Part shown: piece after piece, positions 37,817 to 45,866 of the stretch
How the letters are laid out: each line of letters opens with the position of its first letter
Position numbering within the stretch: the stretch's first letter is position 1
Source: Nocardioides sp. Kera G14
GTDB lineage: Bacteria > Actinomycetota > Actinomycetes > Propionibacteriales > Nocardioidaceae
Length of the DNA: 64,000 bases
Direction of reading: 5' to 3'
Assembly: GCF_020715565.1 (NCBI RefSeq)
Contig: NZ_CP085839.1
Coordinates: 2,046,001 to 2,110,000 of the forward strand
The notes under the pieces: model-generated
Seen by the model: the letters and a program-made list of their open reading frames with translations, nothing else
Told to the model about the DNA's origin: nothing
Database searches by the model: none
Position numbers and translations under genes: made by a program

Positions 37817-38562
37817 GACCCGTCGCCCGTGGTGCGGCCGAGCGTCAGGTCGAGGGCGTCGGCCAAGGACAGTGAGCCGGTGTAGAGCGCAGTGCCGGCG
37901 ATGGCACCCTCGACGCCGATCGGCACGAGCTCCATGAGGGCGGCGATGTCGTCGATCGTCGTGACCCCACCCGAGGCCACGACGGGAGCAGACGTCGCGG
38001 CGCAGACGTCGCGGAGCAGCTGGAGATTCGGCCCCTGCAGCATGCCGTCCTTGTTGACGTCGGTGACGACGTACCGCGCGCAGCCCTCGGAGTCGAGGCG
38101 GGCCAGCGTCTCGTAGAGGTCGCCGCCGTCCTTGGTCCAGCCACGGGCGGCGAGGGTCGTGCCGCGTACGTCGAGACCGATGGCGACGCGGTCGCCGTAC
38201 TCGGCGATGGCCTTGCGGCACCACTCGGGGTTCTCCAGCGCGGCGGTGCCGATGTTGACCCGGCGGCAGCCCGACTCCATGGCGGCGCGAAGGGTCTCGT
38301 CGTCGCGGATGCCGCCACTGCGCTCGATCTTGATGTCGACCGCCTTGGTCACCTCGGCGAGCAGGTCGGCGTTCGACCCGTGGCCGAAGGCGGCGTCGAG
38401 GTCCACGAGGTGGATCCACTCTGCGCCCATCTCCTGCCAGCGCAGGGCGGCCTCGATGGGGTCACCGAAGACCTTCTCGGAGCCGTCGACGCCTTGGACG
38501 AGCTGGACGGCCCGGCCGCCCTTGATGTCGACGGCGGGAAGGAGTTCGAGGTACGTGCTCAC
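37813..38562 (-). CDS. priA: HisA / PriA-type phosphoribosyl isomerase
   Basis: Isomerises ProFAR in histidine synthesis and, in Actinobacteria lacking TrpF, usually also phosphoribosylanthranilate in tryptophan synthesis. 249 residues from GTG 38562 ([20 protein letters not shown]), whose GTGA overlaps the hisH stop; a TTG start five codons earlier is less likely. TIM barrel with [10 protein letters not shown] (catalytic Asp), [41 protein letters not shown] (catalytic Asp) and VASGGV. The ARGW segment that distinguishes PriA from plain HisA is present. An oddity is AVQLVQG, where PriA and HisA normally have AVRLVQG. Confidence 0.93.
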   Translation of the reverse strand: MSTYLELLPAVDIKGGRAVQLVQGVDGSEKVFGDPIEAALRWQEMGAEWIHLVDLDAAFGHGSNADLLAEVTKAVDIKIERSGGIRDDETLRAAMESGCRRVNIGTAALENPEWCRKAIAEYGDRVAIGLDVRGTTLAARGWTKDGGDLYETLARLDSEGCARYVVTDVNKDGMLQGPNLQLLRDVCAATSAPVVASGGVTTIDDIAALMELVPIGVEGAIAGTALYTGSLSLADALDLTLGRTTGDGS

Positions 38563-39200
38563 AGCGTGTTGATCCAATTCTCAAGGAGGTGGAGGCCCGC
38601 ATCGCCGGACTTCTCGGGGTGGAACTGCGTGGCCCACAGCGGGCCGTTCTCCACAGCGGCGACGAAGCGGTCTCCGCCCTCGCCCGGGCCGGTGTCGGCC
38701 CACGTGACGAGCGGTGCCGTGGTGCGGTCGTTGGTCACGAGCGTCCAGTCCCGGACGCCGTAGGAGTGCACGAAGTAGAAACGCTCGTCCTCGATGCCCT
38801 CGAAGGCCTTGGACCCTGCCGGAGCGGCGATGGTGTTCCACCCCATGTGCGGTACGACGGGCGCCTGGAGCCGCTCGACGACGCCGGGCCACTCGCCGCA
38901 GCCCTCGGTGTCGATGCCGTGCTCGATGCCGTGCTCGAAGAGGATCTGCATCCCCACGCAGATGCCCAGCACCGGCCGTCCACCGGAGAGGCGGCGCGCG
39001 ATGATCCGCTCGCCACGGATCGCCCGCAGGCCCTCCATACAGGCGGCGTAGGCACCGACGCCCGGCACCAGCAGGCCGTCGGCCTCCATGGCCGCGTCCA
39101 TGTCTCCGGTCAGCTCGACCTCCGCTCCCGCGCGCTCGACGGCCCGGACGGCGGAACGCAGGTTGCCGGAGCCGTAGTCGAGGACGACGACCTTCCTCAC
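38559..39200 (-). CDS. hisH: Imidazole glycerol phosphate synthase, glutaminase subunit
   Basis: Glutamine amidotransferase that supplies ammonia to HisF, 213 residues from GTG 39200 ([20 protein letters not shown]). A GTG seven codons upstream is also possible; neither has a strong ribosome-binding site, and homologues start near the chosen one. The triad is intact: Cys in [15 protein letters not shown] (about residue 80), and His and Glu in [13 protein letters not shown] near the C-terminus. The oxyanion strand is PHMGWNT. Confidence 0.95.
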   Translation of the reverse strand: MRKVVVLDYGSGNLRSAVRAVERAGAEVELTGDMDAAMEADGLLVPGVGAYAACMEGLRAIRGERIIARRLSGGRPVLGICVGMQILFEHGIEHGIDTEGCGEWPGVVERLQAPVVPHMGWNTIAAPAGSKAFEGIEDERFYFVHSYGVRDWTLVTNDRTTAPLVTWADTGPGEGGDRFVAAVENGPLWATQFHPEKSGDAGLHLLENWINTL

Positions 39201-39285
39201 GAAGCCGCCGCCTGAGGACACGAGCGAGCGCCAGCGAGCGAGGCCCGGAGGGTGGCGATGCGAGTGAGGTCTACAAGCCTGCCGG

Positions 39286-39894
39286 TCACAGAGCGCCCTT
39301 CGTGGACGGGATGCCGGTCTCGCGGGGGTCGGGCTCGATCGCCTGGCGCAGCGCGCGGGCGAAGGCCTTGAACTGCGTCTCGACGATGTGGTGCGGCTCG
39401 CGTCCGTCCAGGACGCGGATGTGCGTGGTGAGGTAGGCGTGGTGCGCGATCGACTCGAAAACGTGGCGCGTGAGCGAGCCGAGGTAGGGCACGCCGGAGC
39501 CGTAGATCAGGACGTGCTCCTGGCCGGCGGGCTCGCCGGAGTGGACGAGGTAGGGGCGGCCGGACACGTCGACCACGGCCTGGACCAGCGCGTCGTCGAG
39601 GGGCACGGTGGCGTCGCCGTACCGGCGAATGCCCTTCTTGTCCCCCAGAGCCTCGCGGATCGCCTGGCCGATGACGATGGCCGTGTCCTCGACGGTGTGG
39701 TGGGCGTCGATGTGCAGGTCGCCCTCGGCCTGGACCGTCAGGTTGATCAGCGAGTGCCGCGCCAGCGCGGTGAGCATGTGGTCGTAGAACCCGACACCGG
39801 TGTCGATCGAGTGTGCGCCGGTGCCGTCGAGGTCGAGCTCGACGAGGATCTTCGACTCGCTGGTCTGGCGCTCGATGCGGGCGGTGCGTGTCAT
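39286..39894 (-). CDS. hisB: Imidazoleglycerol-phosphate dehydratase
   Basis: Dehydrates IGP to imidazole acetol phosphate, 202 residues, monofunctional (no histidinol phosphatase domain). ATG 39894 ([26 protein letters not shown]) overlaps the hisC stop (ATGA). The metal-binding repeats are [15 protein letters not shown] with [22 protein letters not shown] in the first half and [35 protein letters not shown] in the second, as expected for the Mn-binding HHxxE pair. The 85-nt gap to hisH holds a CGAGCG-type repeat but no gene. Confidence 0.97.
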   Translation of the reverse strand: MTRTARIERQTSESKILVELDLDGTGAHSIDTGVGFYDHMLTALARHSLINLTVQAEGDLHIDAHHTVEDTAIVIGQAIREALGDKKGIRRYGDATVPLDDALVQAVVDVSGRPYLVHSGEPAGQEHVLIYGSGVPYLGSLTRHVFESIAHHAYLTTHIRVLDGREPHHIVETQFKAFARALRQAIEPDPRETGIPSTKGAL

Positions 39895-40988
39895 GGCGTC
39901 ACAACTTCCAGTAGTGCGTTCTTGAAGGCGGTCATCTCCTCGGGCGTGCCGACGGAGACGCGGAGCCAGCCGTCGGGGCCAGTCTCGCGGATCAGCACAC
40001 CGCGATCCAGCAGGCCCTGCCAGACGGCATGGCGGTCGGGGAAGGTCCCGAAGAAGACGTAGTTGGCGTCGGAGTCGGCCACCTGGTGGCCCTGGCCGCG
40101 GAGCCACGCGACGAGGGCGTCCCGCTCCTGGCGGAGCTCGTCGACCTTGGCCAAGAGCTCCTCGCGGTGACGGAGCGCGGCGAGGGCGGCGGCCTGCGTG
40201 ACGGCGCTGAGGTGGTAGGGCAGCCGCACCACGCGGATCGCGTCGGTGATCGCCGGGTGCGCAGCCAGATAGCCCAGGCGCAGCCCGGCTCCCGCGAACG
40301 CCTTGGACATCGTCCTGGTGACGATGAGGTTGTCGTACGTCGACAGCAGCTCGAGCGCGCTCGGGACTCCGTCGCGGCGGAACTCCCCGTACGCCTCGTC
40401 GACGACGAGGACACCGCTGTCGCCCAGAGCCTCGGCGATGACGGCGATCGCCTTCGGGTCGAGCGCAGTGCCCGTGGGGTTGTTCGGGCTCGGGAGCAGC
40501 ACGACGCTCGGCCTCACCTCCGCGATCAGGTCTCGTGCCTTCTCGAGGTCGAGGCTGAAGTCCTCCTCGCGCGTCCCGGCAATCCAGGTGGTGTTGGTGT
40601 CGCGGGCGTACTCCGGATACATCGAGTAGGTCGGCGCGAAGCTCAAGGCGGTGCGTCCCGGGCCGCCGAAGGCCTGCAGGAGCTGGAGCATGACCTCGTT
40701 GGATCCGTTCGCGGCCCAGACCATCTCCGGGGCGATGGGCGTGCTTCCCGAATCGGGGGTCAGGTAGCCCGCCAGCTCACGACGAAGCTCCGTGAACTCG
40801 CGGTCCGGGTAGCGGTTGAGCGTCGCCGCTGCGCGCGCGACGGAGTCGGCGATGTCCCGAACCGTCGCTTCGCTCGGTCCGTACGGGTTCTCGTTGACGT
40901 TGAGCTGGACCGGAACGTCGAGCTGGGGCGCGCCGTAGGGCTCGATCCCCTTCAACTCGTCGCGGAGCGGGGGCTGGTACGACGACAT
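39891..40988 (-). CDS. hisC: Histidinol-phosphate aminotransferase
   Basis: PLP-dependent transamination of imidazole acetol phosphate, 365 residues. Class I/II aminotransferase features are [19 protein letters not shown] at the N-terminus, [45 protein letters not shown] (Asp contacting PLP nitrogen and Tyr), the PLP lysine in [22 protein letters not shown] (about residue 222), and [18 protein letters not shown] with the substrate-binding Arg. It starts 3 nt after the hisD stop. Confidence 0.96.
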   Translation of the reverse strand: MSSYQPPLRDELKGIEPYGAPQLDVPVQLNVNENPYGPSEATVRDIADSVARAAATLNRYPDREFTELRRELAGYLTPDSGSTPIAPEMVWAANGSNEVMLQLLQAFGGPGRTALSFAPTYSMYPEYARDTNTTWIAGTREEDFSLDLEKARDLIAEVRPSVVLLPSPNNPTGTALDPKAIAVIAEALGDSGVLVVDEAYGEFRRDGVPSALELLSTYDNLIVTRTMSKAFAGAGLRLGYLAAHPAITDAIRVVRLPYHLSAVTQAAALAALRHREELLAKVDELRQERDALVAWLRGQGHQVADSDANYVFFGTFPDRHAVWQGLLDRGVLIRETGPDGWLRVSVGTPEEMTAFKNALLEVVTP

Positions 40989-40991
40989 CGG

Positions 40992-42305
40992 CTACGCCTC
41001 GTCGTTCGCGAAGCGCACCGACACGGCCGCGCCGTGGCCGGGGAGGTCCTCGGCGTTGGCCAGCCGGACCACGTGGTCCTTGACGTCGGCGAGGCCCTGG
41101 CGGCTGTAGTCGATCACGTGGATGCTCTTCGTGAACGCGCGCACGGAGAGACCCGAGGAGTGGCAGGCGCAGCCGCCGGTGGGCAGCACGTGGTTGGAGC
41201 CGGCGCAGTAGTCACCGAGGCTGACCGGCGCGAAGCCGCCGACGAAGATCGCACCCGCGTTGTTGATCCGGGCAGCGACCTCCGCAGCGTCACGGGTCTG
41301 GATCTCGAGGTGCTCGGCGGCGTACGCGTCGACGACGGCGATGCCCTGCTCCACGTCGTCGACGACGACGATGCCGGACTGCGAACCGGAGAGGCTGGTC
41401 CGGATCCTCTCGGCGTGCTTCGTCGCCGAGACCTGCTTGTCCAGCTCCGCCTCGACGTCCGTCGCGAGGCTCTCCGAGTCGGTGACGAGGACGGCTGCGG
41501 CGAGCGGGTCGTGCTCGGCCTGGCTGATCAGGTCGGCGGCCACGAAGGCGGCGTCGGCGCTGTCGTCGGCGAGGATCGCGATCTCGGTCGGGCCGGCCTC
41601 GGAGTCGATGCCGACCGTGCCCTTCACCAGGCGCTTCGCGGTGACGACGTAGATGTTGCCCGGACCGGTGATCAGGTCGACGGGCGCGATGCCGGCTGCC
41701 AGGTCGCCGTACGCGAAGAGGCCGATCGCCTGGGCACCGCCGGCGGCGTAGACCTCGTCGACGCCGAGCAGTGCGCAGGCGGCCATGATCGTGGGGTGCG
41801 GCAGGCCACCGAACTCCTTCTGCGCGGGTGACGCGAGCGCGATGGAGCGGACGCCCGCGACCTGGGCCGGCACCGTGTTCATCAGGACCGAGGAGACCAG
41901 CGGGGCCAGGCCGCCCGGGACATAGAGACCGACGCGGCCGACCGGCACCTTGCGGTGGGTGACGCGGGCGCCGGGACCGAGGTCGGTGACGGCGTCAGAC
42001 TCGAGCTCGTTCGTGCACGTTCTGCGCAGCCGTGCGACCGACTCCTCGAGGCCGGCGCGGATCTCCGGGTCGAGCTCCTCCAGGGCGCGGGACAGCGTCT
42101 CGACCGGGACCCGCAGGCCGCTCTGCTCGACGCCGTCGAACCTCGCGTTGAACTCGAGGACGGCCTCGACGCCCCGCTCGCGGACGGCGTCGAGGATCGG
42201 CTGGACCAGATGCGTCGCCTTCTCGATGTCGAACTCCGCGCGCGGCACGGCCGAGCGGTAGTCGAGGGCGCCTTCAGCGCCACGGAGGTCGATACGGCGG
42301 ATCAT
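40992..42305 (-). CDS. hisD: Histidinol dehydrogenase
   Basis: Last two oxidations of histidine synthesis (zinc enzyme, NAD-dependent), 437 residues. Features include [76 protein letters not shown] (the PROSITE histidinol dehydrogenase signature with zinc-ligand Gln/His), YAAEHLEIQ and [14 protein letters not shown]. It is first gene of hisD-C-B-H-A-F. ATG 42305 has TAGAAT 6 nt upstream and no Shine-Dalgarno, so the operon mRNA is probably leaderless. Confidence 0.97.
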   Translation of the reverse strand: MIRRIDLRGAEGALDYRSAVPRAEFDIEKATHLVQPILDAVRERGVEAVLEFNARFDGVEQSGLRVPVETLSRALEELDPEIRAGLEESVARLRRTCTNELESDAVTDLGPGARVTHRKVPVGRVGLYVPGGLAPLVSSVLMNTVPAQVAGVRSIALASPAQKEFGGLPHPTIMAACALLGVDEVYAAGGAQAIGLFAYGDLAAGIAPVDLITGPGNIYVVTAKRLVKGTVGIDSEAGPTEIAILADDSADAAFVAADLISQAEHDPLAAAVLVTDSESLATDVEAELDKQVSATKHAERIRTSLSGSQSGIVVVDDVEQGIAVVDAYAAEHLEIQTRDAAEVAARINNAGAIFVGGFAPVSLGDYCAGSNHVLPTGGCACHSSGLSVRAFTKSIHVIDYSRQGLADVKDHVVRLANAEDLPGHGAAVSVRFANDEA

Positions 42306-42311
42306 GTGCCA

Positions 42312-42317
42312 ATTCTA
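42312..42317 (-). promoter_or_regulatory. Leaderless-type -10 box for the his operon
   Basis: TAGAAT lies 6 nt before the hisD ATG. It is the likely promoter of hisDCBHAF-pemK-like. Confidence 0.6.
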
Positions 42318-42401
42318 GGGTCCGCTGCTCCGGCCCGCCCGCGGGTATCCACGCGAGGGCCTCGGGTACCCCCTGATGGTCAGCAAACCTAGGAGGAAGT
42401 C

Positions 42402-43013
42402 ATGAGTCTGCTTCACCGCCACCATACGGAGGATGAGACCGACTATCGCGGCGAGCACCTCGCCGTAGCCGACGACCGGCGTGCGGACGCCCACGACCAC
42501 TTCGGTGGGATCAACTGGGGGGCCAGCTTCTTCGGCTGGCTCGTCGCGGTCGGAGTCACGGTGCTGCTCGCCGGCATCGCCTCGGCCATCGCCACCGCAG
42601 TGGGCAACAACCTCGACCTGTCGCGGAACGACGCGGAGGCCAACGCCAGCTCCATCGGCCTCGGCGTCGCGATCGTCCTCGCCGTCGTCATGTTCATCGG
42701 TTACTACGCCGGCGGGTACGTCGCCGGCCGCATGTCCCGCTTCGACGGTGCCCGTCAGGGTGTCGGCGTCTGGGTCGTCGCCCTGGTGGTGATGATCATC
42801 GCCGCCGCTGCGGGCGCGATCTTCGGTGACCAGTACAACGTGCTGGACCGGATCGACCTGCCGTCGACCGGGCTGAGCAACAGCGAGCTGGGCATCGGCG
42901 CCGTCATCACCGGTGTCGTCCTGCTCGTGGTCATGCTCGGCGCAGCGATGCTCGGAGGTGCGACCGGGCAGCGCTACCACCGTCGCGTGGACGCCGTCGT
43001 CGGCTATCGCTGA
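42402..43013 (+). CDS. Four-helix membrane protein, unknown
   Basis: 203 residues, not recognised. ATG 42402 is preceded by a strong AGGAGG at about 6 nt. The N-terminal 35 residues are polar and His/Asp-rich (LLHRHHTEDETDYRGEHLAVADDRRADAHDHFGG). Four hydrophobic segments follow: WGASFFGWLVAVGVTVLLAGIASAIATAV, IGLGVAIVLAVVMFIGYYAGGYVAGRM, VGVWVVALVVMIIAAAAGAIFG and IGAVITGVVLLVVMLGAAMLGGATGQ. The GGYVAGR and GGATGQRYHRR pieces recall YrzE/TIGR04086-like envelope proteins, but this is only a resemblance. It is divergent from hisD. Confidence 0.72.
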   Translation: MSLLHRHHTEDETDYRGEHLAVADDRRADAHDHFGGINWGASFFGWLVAVGVTVLLAGIASAIATAVGNNLDLSRNDAEANASSIGLGVAIVLAVVMFIGYYAGGYVAGRMSRFDGARQGVGVWVVALVVMIIAAAAGAIFGDQYNVLDRIDLPSTGLSNSELGIGAVITGVVLLVVMLGAAMLGGATGQRYHRRVDAVVGYR

Positions 43014-43076
43014 CACGGAGCGACGGATACAGAGTGAGCACGGCCAGCGCGGCCGTCACGCCCACCTCGACCCCAG

Positions 43077-43082
43077 TAGGTT
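43077..43082 (+). promoter_or_regulatory. Leaderless-type -10 box for the LON-domain gene
   Basis: TAGGTT lies 6 nt before the GTG at 43089. Confidence 0.5.
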
Positions 43083-43088
43083 GAGGGC

Positions 43089-43754
43089 GTGACGGTCGCG
43101 CTGCCGATGTTCCCGCTCAATTCGGTGCTCTATCCGGGCGTGAGCGTGCCGCTGCACGTCTTTGAGGACCGCTACCGGGCACTCGTCCACCACCTGCTCC
43201 GCATCGAGGACCCGGCAGAGCGCGTCTTCGGCACCGTCGCGATCCGCGAGGGGTACGAGGTGGGCGACCACGGGGCGCAGTCGCTCTACCGCGTCGGCGT
43301 ACGACTGCAGCTGACGGAGGTGGAGGCCCACCCGGACGGCTCCTTCGACATCGTCGCCCTCGGCCGCGACCGGATCCGTCTCGACGGCCTGATGACCAAC
43401 GGCGAGTTCCCGGTCGGCGAGGTGAGTGACCGACCCGCGCCGACCGTCGACGTCCCGGAGGACGTCCTGACCCGGGCCCGTGCCACCTTCACCGCCTATC
43501 GCGCGGCGGTGACGGACCTTCGCGGCGACCCGTACAGCGGGCTCCTGCCGAAGGACGCGGAGTACCTCTCCTGGACGCTCGCCGCGGTGGCGCCGCTGCC
43601 CCTCGCCGAGCGGCAGACGCTGCTCGAGGCCGACGACGCGGGTGAGCGGATCGCCCTGGTCACCGACTACCTGCGCAGTGAGCTCGAGGCGATCAACGTG
43701 ATCCCCTCGCTCCCCGCCACCGAGGTGGCGCGCACCCGCTGGTCCCCGAACTAG
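43089..43754 (+). CDS. LON peptidase substrate-binding domain protein
   Basis: 221 residues consisting only of the N-terminal (substrate-binding) domain of Lon proteases, with no ATPase or protease part. Recognised by LPMFPLNSVLYPGVSVPLHVFEDRYRALVHHLL (residues ~5-37), FGTVAIREGYEVG, LYRVGVRLQLTEVEAHPDGSFDIVALGRDRIRLD, and a helical second half with RLLPLAERQTLLEA-type ending (PLPLAERQTLLEADDAGERIALVTDYLRSEL). The start is GTG with TAGGTT 6 nt upstream (leaderless type). The cellular role is unknown. It converges on the DUF3352 gene. Confidence 0.88.
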   Translation: MTVALPMFPLNSVLYPGVSVPLHVFEDRYRALVHHLLRIEDPAERVFGTVAIREGYEVGDHGAQSLYRVGVRLQLTEVEAHPDGSFDIVALGRDRIRLDGLMTNGEFPVGEVSDRPAPTVDVPEDVLTRARATFTAYRAAVTDLRGDPYSGLLPKDAEYLSWTLAAVAPLPLAERQTLLEADDAGERIALVTDYLRSELEAINVIPSLPATEVARTRWSPN

Positions 43755-43774
43755 CCCCTCCGCCAGTCCGTCCG

Positions 43775-45325
43775 CTAGTCGGTGGAGAGGATCAGCTCGC
43801 CGTGGCTGACCTTGCCCTCGAGCCAGCCGCTGACACCGAACGCCTTGAGCGGCTCCACGTTGGCGGCGACCTCGTTGTCGCCGCCCGCGGCCTTCACGAT
43901 GGCTGAGGAGAGGCGGGCGAGGCTGATGAAGAGGACCGAGTTCGCCTTGTCGGCGTTCGGAACCACGGACTTGAAGCTCGCGTCGTCGCCGAGCTTGCCA
44001 CCCGCGGCCACCTGGTCGCGCAGGTCCGGGTCGAAGCCGATGGTCACCGAGCCGGCGCCGGCCTTCGGATCGAAGACGGGGCTGCCGGGAGCCAGCTTGG
44101 CGAGCTTCCCGACGACGGTCTTGATCTTGTCCGGGTCCCCCTTCACGCGCAGCGCGACCGGCAGCGCGGACGGGTCGGCCGAGTTGATCAGCGCCTCCAC
44201 GTCGATCTTCGGCCCGACGACGAGCTGCACGGAGTCGCTCGTCAGCGTCTCGAGGTCGGCCGGCGCGTCGAGGCCGGTGAAGCTGTTGATCGCCTCGTAG
44301 AGCGACTGCGGGTCGAACTGGTCGCCGCAGGTCTCCTTGAGGCTGGTGAGCGTCTTGTCGAGCCAGCCGTCGGCGAAGCCCATGCCGAACGCGGCACCCA
44401 CATCCGCGGGAAGGTCCGTGACGCTGGCCTTCTTGGCGCCGCTGGTGGACGCACCGAAGTCGCCGGCGAACTCCAGCTCCAGGCCGTGGTCGCTGAAGCG
44501 CAGCGTCGCGCCACCACCGCCGAACTTCTTGAGCATGCTCGTGGTGGCACCGGTGCCGCCGGCGCCCGGGCACCAGCTGGGTCCGGAGCCCTGGGAGTCG
44601 TCAGAGCTGAGGCCACCGAGCTCACCGAGCCCGTCACCGGACAGGCCCGAGAGGTCGGAGGTGAGGCTGCCGAACTCGGTCGCCAGCGCATCGCCGGCCT
44701 TCGGGGCGGCGTACGCCGTCAGGATGCCGGAGTCTCCAGCGGCAGAGGTCCACTTCTTGAAGTCGTCGCTGTCGGACAGCGAGCCCTTCTTCGCCGCGGT
44801 GATCGTGTTGTGCGCCTGGGTCTTGTCCTTGGCGAAGACCAGGAAGTCTCCGTCGGCCTCGAAGCCGAGCTCGTCGTCGCCGTCGCCGCAGCTGAGCAGC
44901 TTCTCCGCGCCGGTCTTGGCCTTGTCCTCATCCTTGATCTCGAGGGCGAAGACGGGCTGCGGGTCGCTGGCGCCGACGAGCCCGAAGCCGATCGTCGAGC
45001 CGAGCCAGGGCTGGACGTCCTTGCTGTAGTCGATCGTGCAGCCGGAGTCCTTGGCGAAGGACTCGACGAGCTTCCGGCGGATGTCGTCGCTGGTGGAGAG
45101 TCCGATCTCCTTCTTCAGCGCGGGGAACTTGTTCGCCAGCCGGAGGGCGGCGATCTTCTGGCTGCCACTCGGGTCGAGGTCGACCGAGACGTAGGCGATC
45201 GTGTCGGCGGGCATCACGTCCGATGGCTGGGGGCCCGCTCCGAAGAACGACACCGCCGCCCAGGTGGCCGCTCCTGCGCCGACTGCGACGACGGCTGCGC
45301 CGCCCCCGAGAATCCAGCCCTTCAT
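43775..45325 (-). CDS. DUF3352 membrane-anchored protein
   Basis: 516 residues from ATG 45325 (MKGWILGGGAAVVAVGAGAATWAAV). AGGAG lies 7 nt before this codon; an ATG two codons earlier touches the AGGAG and is less likely. One N-terminal membrane segment anchors a large extracytoplasmic domain. That domain carries the DUF3352 pattern PADTIAYVSVDLDPSGSQKIAALRLANKFP, DVQPWLGSTIGFGL and PVFALEIKDEDKAKTGAEKLL, and repeats a similar layout in its second half (ALINSADPSALPVALRVKGDPDKIK). A Ser/Gly/Asp-rich loop lies mid-protein. The function is unknown. Confidence 0.85.
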   Translation of the reverse strand: MKGWILGGGAAVVAVGAGAATWAAVSFFGAGPQPSDVMPADTIAYVSVDLDPSGSQKIAALRLANKFPALKKEIGLSTSDDIRRKLVESFAKDSGCTIDYSKDVQPWLGSTIGFGLVGASDPQPVFALEIKDEDKAKTGAEKLLSCGDGDDELGFEADGDFLVFAKDKTQAHNTITAAKKGSLSDSDDFKKWTSAAGDSGILTAYAAPKAGDALATEFGSLTSDLSGLSGDGLGELGGLSSDDSQGSGPSWCPGAGGTGATTSMLKKFGGGGATLRFSDHGLELEFAGDFGASTSGAKKASVTDLPADVGAAFGMGFADGWLDKTLTSLKETCGDQFDPQSLYEAINSFTGLDAPADLETLTSDSVQLVVGPKIDVEALINSADPSALPVALRVKGDPDKIKTVVGKLAKLAPGSPVFDPKAGAGSVTIGFDPDLRDQVAAGGKLGDDASFKSVVPNADKANSVLFISLARLSSAIVKAAGGDNEVAANVEPLKAFGVSGWLEGKVSHGELILSTD

Positions 45326-45341
45326 CCCCATGCTCCTTCGC

Positions 45342-45866
45342 TCAGGCCTTCGAAAAGGCTTCGTCGGAGCCTACTGTCTTCCGATCCGGAAGGAGCAGGA
45401 ACCAACCGCCCAACCCGATGAGCGCAGCGAGCGGCAGGCACACCCGGGCGGACCATCCCGGCGCGACCAGGGTGCCGATGAGTCGGGTGCCGTCCTTCGC
45501 CGTCTTGGCGATCGGTGCCGGATCCGGCGGTGCCGTGTGGACGCCGTGCCGGTACATCAACCACGCGGCCAGGCATGATCCGACGACCAAGGCAACCAGC
45601 GTCACGAGCTCCCCGGCGCGGGAGAGCCACGCGGCGAGCACGCCGGTCGCCAGGCCGAGGCCGAGCGCGATCAGGGTGAACCATGCCGTTGCGGCGAAGT
45701 CGGCACGGCTGCCGGCGTCCCACGGGTCGGGGTACCAGGTGTGGCCGGAGACGACGCCCTGCGGGGCGTGCCAACGACTCATCCAGAGTCGGCCGCCGAG
45801 GTCCCCGAGGACGGCGCACCACAGCAGGATCACCGCTACGGAGATGACGGTCGGTCGGCGCGTCAC
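45342..45866 (-). CDS. Membrane protein coupled to dnaE (DUF2567-like)
   Basis: 174 residues from GTG 45866 (VTRRPTVISVAVILLWCAVLGDLGGRLWM), whose GTGA overlaps the dnaE stop. The open frame further upstream is inside dnaE. Four hydrophobic segments are visible: VISVAVILLWCAVLGDLGG, AATAWFTLIALGLGLATGVLAAWL, LVTLVALVVGSCLAAWLMY and VCLPLAALIGLGGWFLLL. An extracytoplasmic loop WYPDPWDAGSRADF lies after the first helix. It resembles DUF2567 proteins of Actinobacteria, but the match is by layout only. Confidence 0.7.
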   Translation of the reverse strand: MTRRPTVISVAVILLWCAVLGDLGGRLWMSRWHAPQGVVSGHTWYPDPWDAGSRADFAATAWFTLIALGLGLATGVLAAWLSRAGELVTLVALVVGSCLAAWLMYRHGVHTAPPDPAPIAKTAKDGTRLIGTLVAPGWSARVCLPLAALIGLGGWFLLLPDRKTVGSDEAFSKA

